64,000 bases of DNA, taken from NCBI RefSeq assembly GCF_008831285.2, contig NC_045146.1, forward strand, positions 17,291,149 to 17,355,148, written 5' to 3'. A program made the translations under genes and the position numbers. Of this stretch, positions 46,403-57,729 are shown one piece after another (the first letter of the stretch is position 1; each line of letters starts with the position of its first letter). The notes below the pieces were generated by a model. The model searched no databases and was not told the DNA's origin. It was given only the letters and a program-made list of their open reading frames with translations. Source of the DNA: Nymphaea colorata. Lineage: Eukaryota > Streptophyta > Magnoliopsida > Nymphaeales > Nymphaeaceae.

Positions 46403-49400
46403 TAAGTCTTAGCTATTGATTAATTAGAATAATAAGCACGTCGGTATAATATTGTCTATTATAGTTTAAAACTTACAAGTTACTTAACCATTATTATCTA
46501 TGCAATTACATGAACTTAATTATGTATCTTCTCTTTTCTCGGAGGTGCTCCTCGTACTCCTCATCCCTTCCGTGTCCGGCAACAACTGCAAATAAAGTCT
46601 TGCAAAATTGTCTTCCCCGCAGGAAATTCCAATGTCCGCTAATTATGGTCAACCGGAACTCTTCCTTTTCTTGTCGTCGGAAGTCAGGTTGGTGCAAGCA
46701 GACCGTGGTTCATATAGCTCCTGCAATTAGGATATCTGCAACAGGAATTGGCCGGAGGACTTCACGGACTTACAAGCACTTGTTAGGTTGAGATGAAGTA
46801 AACGGGTGCAAGAAGCAGCACCTCATATATCCGTGTTGGCTCCAAACATGCGTGTCATGTTCAGCTTGATGTTGCATTATGGAGCCATTCCTGTTCTTTG
46901 TGAGCTACAATTTTTGAGCCATCTATTTCTGTAAGGTAAACCTGTAATTGCAGTCATTGTTCTCTGCAACAAAGGCTATTCACTTGATGGGGCCTTGTCG
47001 ATTGGTCCTATTTCAAGTGTTTTAGATGCAAGCCATATCCTTTCCACATCTTGAAGAAAGTCGATTCCTGAACTTTCACCTCACTGCTCGATCGCTTTAC
47101 CACCAACCAGGCAATGGCACTCTTACTAAAGAACTTTCAGTTCGATTACAGTTACATGACGTATCACGTATGCCATTCATCAAAATTCCATGGCGCACAG
47201 TATGTGAAATCATAATATAGGTCATATATTTCGGATATTGCCAATTTATTGGGGGGCCACTATTAATGCTCTCCACTCAAATCATTATCAGTACACCAAA
47301 GAAAGCAACAGTACCATGCATGTTGCCTTCTTGGTTTCTTGCGTATGTTGGACCCCGGTGGTCCTAGTTCTTGAAGATGCAACCAAAACAAAGTTGACAT
47401 TAGTCAGTGGCATGTCAATTGAAAGTGTCTTCAGTTCCTTACTGTAGATTCTTGAAAAGTAACAGCAAACAATCAAGTTGAGAAAAGGTACCGGCATGTC
47501 AAATTGGATAACAACTGCTCTAGACATCTTACAATCAAGACAATTTGTACAGCCAGAAAGAAGGACCCTCTTGTCAAATCTTACTTGATCCTTGTCTACT
47601 CTTGACAAGGAACAAGTTCACATGGGAAAGTCCTTGATGAAGTTGTGTGTCACATCAAGAGGGGGCACACCCACATGGATAGTCTAGTGGGATGCCCCAA
47701 ACAGCCATATGGAAACAATATCATGTCCCCTGACCTGTACTCCTTTCTTTTCTCTATATATACACGAGATATACTAATTTTTTCATCCGAACAGCTAGCT
47801 TATTTCTATCACTGTGTTCTCCTCGTATTCTTTATGATCACAGAGGATGCTGGTCATGTCTCCGCATCAACCATCATAATGGGTATCCCCGCTGTTGCAG
47901 TTGGTGCATGATAAGAAGATCATTGGTTGGGCAAATGCTGTTTTTGAACCATTTGCATTCCCAGGGATGCCTACGGGTCTGTGTGCTCTGTATATATAGG
48001 TCAGAGAAGCGGTTCTGATGATCAGGTACTTCCTGGAAAATTACATTTCAGGGACTGTACAAAGAAGAGCAGAGGGGTTGGACTCGCAAGATTCACGAGG
48101 GTCTCAGAATACCTTCTAGTGCTATATATCCACGCTTTTCCTGCACAACTGTCATCCAGATAGAGGAGTGACAAGATTCATCACAAGAACTTTATTTTTT
48201 CTTGTTTTCAAGAATGAATATGCTTGTATATTTTGGGTATCTTTTGGACACCATAACGATACGAACAATGCAAACATGTAATCAACTTTGTTTGTCTTGA
48301 CTTTCTTATTTCTTGTCTTTCTCCCTTTCACTTCATGGGCAGGTTAAATACTGTATTGCTTGCAATGTCATTGTCCAGAATCCTCATCCACAATTCAAGT
48401 TCCTGAACTTCTCCCTCAGGAAGGAAAAAGTTTTGCGAACTGAGCGAAAATTCATTTATACATCGCAAAGTAATGTGTCTGTGTGTGTGTTTAAGTAGAG
48501 AGAAAGAGAGTGAGAAGAAAAAGAATACCCGGAAACAGCAACCATTGGGCCTCCATTGACTTCAACTCATTACTTTGTGCTCTGTCTTCTTTTTCTATTT
48601 AATAAGTTACTTGAAACTATCTTTAAGTGGAATTTTATTCGGGATCGTGTTAACTAGAGGCCAAAGTCAATCTCGTATCCATAACATAACCAAAAAAATA
48701 AGTCGTAATGCAAAGAAGAAAAGGTCTCATATTAGAAATTAAAACCATTGCTCGTTTTTTAGCTTATCATATCTGATCTTAATATGATAGAAAAATAGGA
48801 AGGATGGTAGACGCCAAAAGATTACTGGCTTCTATTTTTCCTGTAATGACACTTTGCCTAATCGTTCTATGGCGGTAGTTAATTAGAAGCGTACTAGTTT
48901 CTTTTCTATTATATCAGTTAAGTTGGTTAATCTTCACAGCCTCCAAATACGATTAGCAGTAAAGCCATTGCATATACTGTGGCAAGACTCAGACCCCATA
49001 CTAACTGGAAATTTTTTCATAAAGATAGCCATACAAACACAATCATCATGTTCAAAGAACTGTTGATCTGCTCCTAAATTTGCACTATGATGTCCACAAA
49101 TTGGATGTTGGTAGTTATATTGCAAATGATGCATATTTTCATTCATTTTGCTTGGATTCATTAGAATCTGATTTCTGGAAAGCGAATCTCAATCTTTTAA
49201 GTATTGGAGCTTAACTTATGTCTTCATAAGCAAGGTCATGAACCTGGGCTCATCAAGCTCATGAGCTGTGCCATAGCCCAGACAGTATGCCAAAGGCTCA
49301 TACACATGCAATTACAAATTTACAACAATAGTCCAAGGATATATCAACCAACAAATCTCTTACAGCAGAAACTAGATGTACTTTCTGAATAAGGAACTTT

Positions 49401-50345
49401 GCATTGCAAGGAGCATAAGAGAGGTATTTATGCATAACAGATCGACTCTCTACTTTCAACACAGGACAACTCTCAGAATGATCTAAGTTGTTCTAGCTTT
49501 AATGTTCCTTGAACTTGTTTGGTCTTTCATACCTTAATGTGGTAGTTCTCACACATATACAATTTTGTTCCTCCTCTTTTCCCTCTTCTACGTCACACTT
49601 TTCCTTGTCTTAGTGACTTGTTCTTCTTTTGATACGCAGCATAGGTTACAACCAAGACAAAGGAACAAAAGTGTCCTCCATTCCGGCCCTCCACATAAAA
49701 AAGGGCCAAGCACTTTCTTTTAGTACCAGATTTTGGTTTAGCCAAGTTTTCTTGGTAGAGGAGAGGTCAAGAAAGTTGTACAGGTAAATAAAAGAGTGCC
49801 GAAAGTGAGCTTGGTCAACAAATCTAGTTTGTGCAATGGAAAAGCCATCAGTCTATTCCACGAGGAAACATGAAGATATGAAGGCTTTTTAACCACGAAA
49901 GTGACAGAACCATCCCATTCTGTGATACGTGAGGGGGCCCCGTTCGGAAATTAAGAACATTTGAAATTAAAAGAATAATATGAATAAACATTAGGCCGCC
50001 CACGGCTAGAGTAGCTTGTTATAAATTGTAAAAGAGATTTGAAATCAGATAGATTGCATGAGGGCCTGGTTTAAGTCGCCCTCATGTAAATCTATTTGAT
50101 ATCAACCCAGGCACCAACACAACCCTGATCCCTCTGTGAAGATGATAAACTCCAGATGAATGATAGATACCAATTGAACAAGAGAAGGCTTGAACCGATA
50201 GATGGCTCTTCTAAAGAATCGCAGTCATTTGAAATCGGTCAATCCAATCGCGACCTTATATTTCAATTCTTTCTTTGTTTCAAGGAAGAAAAAAAAAACG
50301 TTTTTTGGGTTTTCACCAAGAGTTATTTTCAGATGAAGAGAAGCC
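46403..50345. other. intergenic region, no gene recognised
   Basis: Contains several 60-100-codon frames (for example 46,510-46,791, 47,645-47,911, 47,981-48,163) with no motif and frequent stops between them. Part of 46,500-48,200 has more even base composition than its surroundings and could be an old degraded gene, but I could not identify a family on either strand. Confidence 0.4.
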
Positions 50346-51980
50346 CACTACAAAAAAAACAGAGGATTCAAACATGATGGTGCGATGCGTTGGTAAAAGT
50401 TTTACTGACGTCCGAAGCAGTCGATGGTGAAAACAATGTCGATGAAAACTATTACCGACATTCTAGTGCACGCTGCTGCCGTGTAGATTTCTATTTTGAC
50501 TGATGACTGATGGCCGTTACCGATGTTCTGGGATATCGGTAATAACACTTTTACCAACACATGATGGGCGTCGGTAGAACTTTTTTCCACATACAGTTGA
50601 ACGTCAGTAATATATTTATCGACACAATTTCATGCGATGGTGAATATTTGTTTTTTTTTTTTTTAATCCACGAATGCCTGACTTCAGCTAATCTTGTCCT
50701 CCGATCTTGATGCTTCCACAAAATTCCAACATCTTTCTCACGCAAACAGACACAATTCTCGATTGTTTCCACACCACCACTGAAATTTGTAAAACTTGAT
50801 ATACCCCAAACAGTCACAACCCTTCACGGAAAATTAATAATATCAGTTTATACTTGGTTTTCTTAATGCAACAATATGCAGCATACTAAATCAGTAATTG
50901 ATTAAGAAGGGCATATTGAATTAAGAGTACCTTCTTAAGAGAAAAAGTTTGCCGTCTTTAAACTCAATAACCTCCATGTTCCGCATGTCAACAATTACAT
51001 GTATGTCTTCAAATACAAATAGAATAAAATCCATAAGGGAATGACTCGGTCAAAAGAAATAAGCAACTAAGCAAGTATCTAAGATCATTTCATGGGTCCA
51101 CGGTAACAAGATCCATGTGTTCTATTCTCCTTTCTTCATGGCTTCCTTGAAGGATGAGTAATCCTTGACAACAGCCTTACATTCAGCAGATTCCTCTACA
51201 TTATGTAATCATAGTAAAAGATGACAGAAAATGCAGACCATAAGGAACTGAATGGATGTACAATTATCTATGGAATGCCTAAAATCATTACCCTAGAACT
51301 TGAAGCAAAAAACCTAAAATCATTTCCCTAAAACAATATTATATCTTAAAGTCATTTACAAAAAGAGAAAAACTTGACATTAAGTTCAAGCAACCTACTT
51401 GTTATCATTTAGACTTCAAAAATTGATGAAAAACACCTAGTGAATCACCCAATAACTTCGGTAAACACTGGTGGGAAGAAAAGGGGAAATAAAAATAAAA
51501 AGAAAGGAAGAAGAAGAAATGAGAAGAAGGGCTCTGGAGGAGTTATAAAGACAGGGAATCCTTTACGACGCGTGGAAGGCATCAGTAATGGCCATACTTA
51601 AAAGCATCAGTAAAATTTGTTCGGTAACTTTTATCGACATTCGACGCGTGTCAGCGAAAGGACTTTAGCAACACACATATGGACATGACCACGTGACGAT
51701 AAAACTAACTTATTTTTTATTGATGATTATGAAATGGATGCCAGTAAAAGCATTTTTATTGATGTTTTGTGAAACGAATGTCACTAAAAGTATCATGTTT
51801 AACGACGTTGGCATACCGGACATTGGTAAAAACCCCACTTCAACTATATCCTAGTGGCACGCATCTGGGAAGGCTTAAATTTAAACTTCATTGACATTTA
51901 AAGCCGAACATTGGTAAAATTATCCTTTCACCAACGTCCCTTTTTCCCAGGCGTCAGTGAATCCGTCTTCTTTTGTAGTG
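50346..51980. mobile_element. non-autonomous CACTA (En/Spm-type) element, 1,635 bp
   Basis: The left end is CACTACAAAAAAAACAGAGG and the right end TCTTCTTTTGTAGTG, giving the CACTACAAAA terminal inverted repeat. The trinucleotides outside are GCC (left) and GCT (right), near but not identical as a 3-bp target duplication. The subterminal regions are full of GGTAAAA/TTTTACC and CGTCAGTA/GTCGGTA motifs in both orientations, as in CACTA transposase-binding arrays. No transposase was recognised, so it must be mobilised in trans if at all. Confidence 0.82.
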
Positions 51981-53815
51981 GCTAAATGAAATTGATTAGT
52001 TTTTCTTTTGGGATGACTTCATTCAAATCCATTCTTATATACATAGAGTCCGTTGAACATAATGTACCATGATATACAAGAAGACAAAATTTTGAATTCA
52101 ACGGATTAACTATCTGTTATAATAATTTCTAGAAGCTTGAATTGTATATATATGTATTAAAGTTGGGTATTAGCTTCAGTCCACATAATTGCAGGGAAGT
52201 GCGACAGTTGTTATATGTCTTTCTGTGGCAGACCTCTGCTCTCCATTTTCTGCTCTATTCTCCACTCTACTTCTGCAATGCCGTTCCTTGTCTCTGATTT
52301 CACACTCATATGCCTTATTCAGGCGAGCGGACGAACTCCAATCACTTGACCAAAACTGATGCACACTCTTCCCGTCTTGCAGGATCTAAGATTGCATTGG
52401 TGTCTTTGTTACATTGTCATCTGAACTGCATGTCGATTAATGCACTGCTCCCACTAGCTCAAGCTGGTGTGCCACACCCCTAGCTAGGGATGACCTTTGT
52501 TAAACTGAGAGAGCGGTCGGAGAAGTTACTAAATCTTGACTTGTAAATCCTAAAAACCCTGATTTTGATGCTTTCTGCTCTCTTAATGACGTTGCATTTA
52601 GAAAAATACATACAAAGTCAAAGACAAAATTTCGTTAGGTACACGCAAACACACAAAGTCCTCGACGGCCAAGCAAGGCACCTCCGGCCTTTATTTTGGC
52701 GTCAAGTGCCCTCAGCTTGACTTGGCCTGTCAGCTGGTCACCTGATGTCTGCTGTCCCTTCCTGTTTCACATTTGGCCACTGCAGACCCTAAACTTGCTC
52801 ACATGGCTTGCTGCAGTGTCTAAATCCCTGTTCTCATTGCGTATGTTGACTACCAACGAAGCTTATGCTTGTGGAAACTGGCTTCTCTGTCGTTATTCTG
52901 CAGCAATCAACTGTTCGACAATAACATGCATGTTAAAATTTCAGAGAAGTGGTAACTTCTCAATCATTTTGTGCGAAGGTGCACTCTATATATAATATAT
53001 ATATATAGGTTGCATATTAGTTTGACAAATGTCTTAGCGTTAGCGTTAGCCTCGAGGCATGTAGAGTTAGCAGCTCCGCATTCGACTGGCATGGGTGCTC
53101 AACTCTTAGGTCGATGGAGGGAAGCAATGGATATCAAGTTGATGCAGCTCTGAACCTTGGGGACAAAGGGAGGAGGGAATTTCTTCTCTCTGTCTTGATT
53201 GGTAAGATAAAATACTATGCCCGCAGAAGTTGGCATTGGCATTAGTGTTCCTGTTTTATATCTGCTTTAAGATAGCTGAGAGTGCGGGTTCCTGACATGG
53301 AAATGAATTTCAAGAATGTCGGTAGCATGATATCAAGAGAATTAGTCACGTCTTGTTCTTTAAGCAGGACAGGACAGGACATAGCACCAATTTGCCTTAC
53401 TTATGGCATGATCTTTTGGAGCTTTCCTTGCCTTTTTTTTTCACTGGGATGCAAGGACGGTAGATATCGAGGGACGTGTGGTAAGGCAAAGAAAGAAATG
53501 TCATGTCAGATGGAGAAGAGCTTGGCAAGAGTAACGTGGGAGCCATGTGCTAAAAGCAAGAGCAGAAGTCCCCATCACTCTTTCCAAATCACATTATTTC
53601 ACAGTTCTCCACTTGGAAAAGAAAAAACAAAGAAAATAAGCGAGGAAGAACAATGGCCTCGGAGTCCTTCTCCTAGGCCAATCTTTGAAATCGGGGAACG
53701 AACTAGAAAAGAGTAAACGCAACTCCGAATTAGTTCACACACACTCATTTGAAAATGATAATTTCTTTCCAATCACTATTTCTAGTTCGAGTTCGAGTTG
53801 GCAAGTGCTCTTATT
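51981..53815. other. intergenic region, no gene recognised
   Basis: Short TA tract near 52,981-53,007. Frames at 52,696-52,995 and 53,282-53,716 are open but have no motif. GCGTTAGCGTTAGC near 53,036 is only a short chance repeat. Confidence 0.4.
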
Positions 53816-53986
53816 TAAGGATGGAGTTAGGATTTGTTTAGGAGCAGGTTAAACCATTCGCGGGTCGAGTCAAAAAGAACAATAGATGAAGCCAAATAAA
53901 AATAAATTTAATTTTTTACATATAATTTTTTTTTTTTTGGCTCACCTGGGGGATGGCCCGAGGGGACCCCCCTCCTTCCGCCCCTG
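53816..53986. mobile_element. 171-bp hAT-like MITE with target duplication
   Basis: Flanked by CTCTTATT at 53808-53815 and 53987-53994; the match extends to TGCTCTTATT if two terminal bases are counted. The right end reads CTTCCGCCCCTG, whose complement CAGGGGCGGAAG aligns with the left end TAAGGATGGAG mainly through C-to-T and G-to-A changes. The CAGGGGCGG terminus is common in plant hAT elements. Confidence 0.72.
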
Positions 53987-53994
53987 CTCTTATT

Positions 53995-54855
53995 CAAATT
54001 GAAATTGGTATCATCTTCAATAGGATATGGATTAGATTCCTTATTTCTAATGCATTTATCGTATTCAATAAAATATGCATTTGATTAGTCATTTCTGTGT
54101 TCCTTCGAGTAGTTTTGGAGGACGTAAAAAACCAATGACTCAAAGTGTGAAAGGGAAACTTGGACCGTGGAAACTCGAAACCCTTCCACTAAATTAGTTC
54201 CATAAAAAATACAAATAACAGTTCATACGGCGCTACAGTTAAAGTACAAATTGTCATTACTTTTTTAAAAGAGCAAGTTTATACATAGCACCATGTGAAC
54301 AATCAATTAAGTTGACAGGACGTTTTTGGAATCGGTATTTGTGCTTATGATAATATGTGTTTAAATTAAATAAAATTGAAGGGCGAAAGTTCCGCCCCAG
54401 ACCTGCTGGGGGAAACCCCCATCCTTTAATACGAAAAAATGGATATGTACAGACAAAAACGAGGAGAACACTTGCTTAAAACAAGAGTGTTTCAGGTTAC
54501 AGTCGACCCCAGACTTTATCAGCAAGCAGTTTTGACCTTCTTTTAGATTTTCAAAACATTAAAAATTTATATATAAATCTAAAAAATTTTAGTTTAATAT
54601 ATATATAAATTTTAAAAAAATTTATCTCAATTCTTAAAATTTTGAAACTATAGTTTGACCTTAGGGTTGTGGGACCGTGAGAAAATGTGGGGAATCTGAC
54701 AAATCAGGTCGTCTATTTAATCAAAATTGCAGGGTGAAAGTTGCCCAGCTATTTATCATTATGAACAGTTAAAAGAATAAAACAATGCAAAAAAGGTCAT
54801 AATATCAACCAATCATAGTTCTTATTAAATAGCAGGGTAGTTAGTCATCATTCAC

Positions 54856-54891
<36 letters not shown>

Positions 54892-56070
54892 CCTTCATTT
54901 AACGCCAATGAATTGTTGAGATAAAAATGAAACTATATATTTAAGTGGGCAATTGCCCACACAAGTTCACAGCCACTGTGGAGAGAGCGAGTGTGTGCTG
55001 GTGCTTAACAATATTCATAAAGGAGCGGAGCTTAAACAGTAGATGGGAGCAGGTGGTCCCTTCAGCGGTGCCGTGCAGTCGGGCCAAGCAGGGAGGTAGC
55101 ACGCAAATTTCGGGAACTGTTGCAGCCGGTGGCGCGAAATGAGGGCGACCGAGCACCGTGGAGTTTGGGGCCGCGGCGGGCATTCATCTCCATCGCCCCT
55201 GTCGACGCCTCTAAAATTAAATGATTGTCTCGAAAGAGACGGGAGGCGTTTGCTGGGGTGGAGGGACGCCTCAGAACATGGGGGAAGGAGGAAGAAGGGC
55301 GCCTTCTTTCATCTCCCTCTCCCTCCGCCTATGGTTTGCCGGTGGTCCTACTTAATGAGCTGTACTCGAAGGACCCCCGCCTTTTGTAATGTGCATCGCT
55401 GCCAACTTACTTTCACGTCCTTGCCTTGCCGCCATTAATTCTCTCCATCCTCCCTCTCTACTGCGCCTGCTGAAGGAAGCATTTACTGGTCATTACTGAC
55501 TGGTAAAAATAACTGTGCTGCAGAAGCCATGTCACCCTTTCTTTTCCAGCGCTGTCTATTTCCTATCGATTTCATTGGCCCTGGCTGAAGTTTTCGTGAT
55601 CATGGTGCGCTTCACCTTTCTCTTTCTGCTTGACAATGAAAAGCTGCTCATCATGGACGCCATGTGTATTGATCTGCAGGCCAAATCTCTTTAGAATCGG
55701 TTGTCAAGTCGTCATATTTTCTATGTATGCGGCGACAGAGGATGCTTCCTCTTCTAAGATCACCAGCTTTAGTCCCCTCCGAGACTTTTTTTTTTTTTTT
55801 TTTTTTTTTCAGTTCAAAACAATTTATTAAAAGCTGCTTAATGTTTGAGTGGTTTACATATCACCGGTCAGCTTTTGACTTTCTGCGGATCACTGCTATG
55901 ACTTTCTACTAAAATTCTCAAAAACCACTTTCACTTACCACTTTAATATAACTAGGGTTAAATGCAGGTTAACATGACAAATTGACAGATGTCCCCTTCC
56001 CCAATCACCACCCAACCTCATTCTCAGAAGCCAGCAACCGGCAAATCAACTAATGACATAGTCTTCACTA
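53995..56070. other. intergenic region with AT tracts and a GC-rich patch
   Basis: An (AT)n tract at about 54,859-54,886 and a run of about 28 T near 55,782-55,809 stand out. 55,040-55,440 is GC-rich with several CpG, unlike its neighbours, but neither strand gives a recognisable protein. 54,560-54,700 resembles the AT-rich element interiors near 11,340 and 33,010. Confidence 0.45.
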
Positions 56071-56428
56071 TAGGGATGTCAATATATTTGATTTAGACCC
56101 CGTATCCCATTTTGAAAAAAATCATATATGAAAAACATTTAATATCCTCTTTAAGGAACCGGATCAGATTGGAATTGGATTTAGTTCTAAGCAAATTAAT
56201 ATCTTATATCCAACGCCCTTATATTTTGAAATTTGGTTTAGGTTCAAAATTCCGATTCGAAAAATCTGATATGGATTGGATTTGAATTGTGAAATATGAT
56301 TTCGGACTTGGATTTAGATTTAGATATTACTTCTTTTCAATTTGTATTTGAATCCCAACATTTGAGTATCTGAAAAAACATATATACTTCAGAGTAAGTA
56401 TATCCGATCCAAATCCTATACATCCCTA
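56071..56428. mobile_element. MITE, TAGGGATGTCAATA family copy B, 358 bp
   Basis: Starts TAGGGATGTCAATATATTTG and ends CCTATACATCCCTA, forming terminal inverted repeats around TAGGGATGT. The interior is rich in GGATTTGGAT/ATATCCGATCC motifs. The flanking octamers CTTCACTA and CTTGAGTC agree only in part. An incomplete copy lies at 36129. Confidence 0.72.
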
Positions 56429-56719
56429 CTTGAGTCTTTTAAAAATTAAAGCTTTGAAATGATAAATTAGCATCATCAGTTTGAACATATGCTTAGTGCT
56501 CATTTTACAACATGCTCATTTTACAACATTACATGTCAAGTCTTAGGGTTATCTAATATTGTACTAACTTTCTAAATATGATTCGCAGAGGAAATGCCAC
56601 TACTGAATGAACGTTGAAGTCTCTCCTATTCCCCCATCAAGAAGTCCAAAGTTGCTTTTGGATTGTTTTAGGTGTCTTAGGGTGACGGTGTTACTGTGCT
56701 TCAATTTGTACATCAATGT

Positions 56720-56797
56720 CTCTTTTTTGTAGGAGAAAGAATTGAGATAATGAAGGCTCTCTTTTTTGTAGGAGAAAGAATTGAGATCATGAAGGCT
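56720..56797. repeat. 39-bp tandem duplication
   Basis: CTCTTTTTTGTAGGAGAAAG... begins at 56720 and again at 56759, nearly identical over 39 bp (one A/C difference seen in GAGATAATGAAGG versus GAGATCATGAAGG). Confidence 0.9.
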
Positions 56798-57448
56798 CGA
56801 AACAAAGACTGACAGCTTACCAACTTTCACCTCGACCATTCCACCAACCCCCTCACTGATAACTTTCTTGGTCTAATTCAGATTTATCTTAATCCGAGAA
56901 ACATGAAACTCATTCAATCACTTTGAGAAGGGTGATGATTTATTAAAATCTAGTTAAGAGGAGTATTAAAAATAGTACAAGAAGAAATAGTTTTTACCTT
57001 TTAACGTTTCCAATGATCTTTTTTTCATTTGAACCCTAGGGGCATAAGGGGTTGGGTGGGAGCTTCGACTCTCCTCTGAATGATAGGATGAAATACTCTT
57101 CATGCTCACGCAATTTTTTTTTTCATTTCTATCAACCATAAACCAATGTGTGTACAAGAAATTTGCATAGGATGTGATTTAATTTAATTTTAATTGCCAA
57201 AGGTTACTAACTTTTAATATTGAGTTGGTGATCCCTGCAGTAAGACCCGACGAAAGTTTGTACTAATATGAGATCTTCAAAGTTAAATTAACCTTGAGAG
57301 AGGTCAAATGTATTAATCAGCGGCAAATTCGTTTACAATGACAAGAAAGAACTTGATTTAAAGTCATTGAACAGAAATTTGATAGCTGTTCGCGATCCTC
57401 ATAAGCACTTTAATATTTGAACTGGACCTGCACTCATGATCTCTTAAA

Positions 57449-57729
57449 GGGTGATTGATTACTTTAGATTTGATGTCCGGAGGTAATATGAGATATTGGG
57501 ATTTTAGATTCCAAAATGTGACATTCAATTTTTGACAATGATATCAAATCTGTTTTGGAAAAATGCATTAATTGCATTGGTCCCTGCATTTTAAAATCCA
57601 TGAATCTCAATTCAAGTCGGAAGATTTTATATTCGTGGTTCTGAAAGCTTAAATTTTCTACTGCTATGAATGGGTCACACCATTAACATCAGACCCACGG
57701 ATTTAAAGTCTGGGGTAATCAAACATACC
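57449..57729. mobile_element. candidate MITE, 281 bp
   Basis: The left end GGGTGATTGATTACTTTAGA and the right end GGGGTAATCAAACATACC are imperfect inverted repeats of about 30 bp. The inside is AT-rich with GATTTTAGATT and AATCCATGAATC. No certain target duplication. Confidence 0.5.

Noticed and set aside
46500-48200. A possible gene or gene remnant
   Set aside because: Base composition is more gene-like, but on both strands I found only short frames with no family motifs. It is described only as a gap.
53030-53055. Telomere-like GCGTTAG repeats
   Set aside because: Only two or three short units that do not match the plant TTTAGGG telomere repeat.
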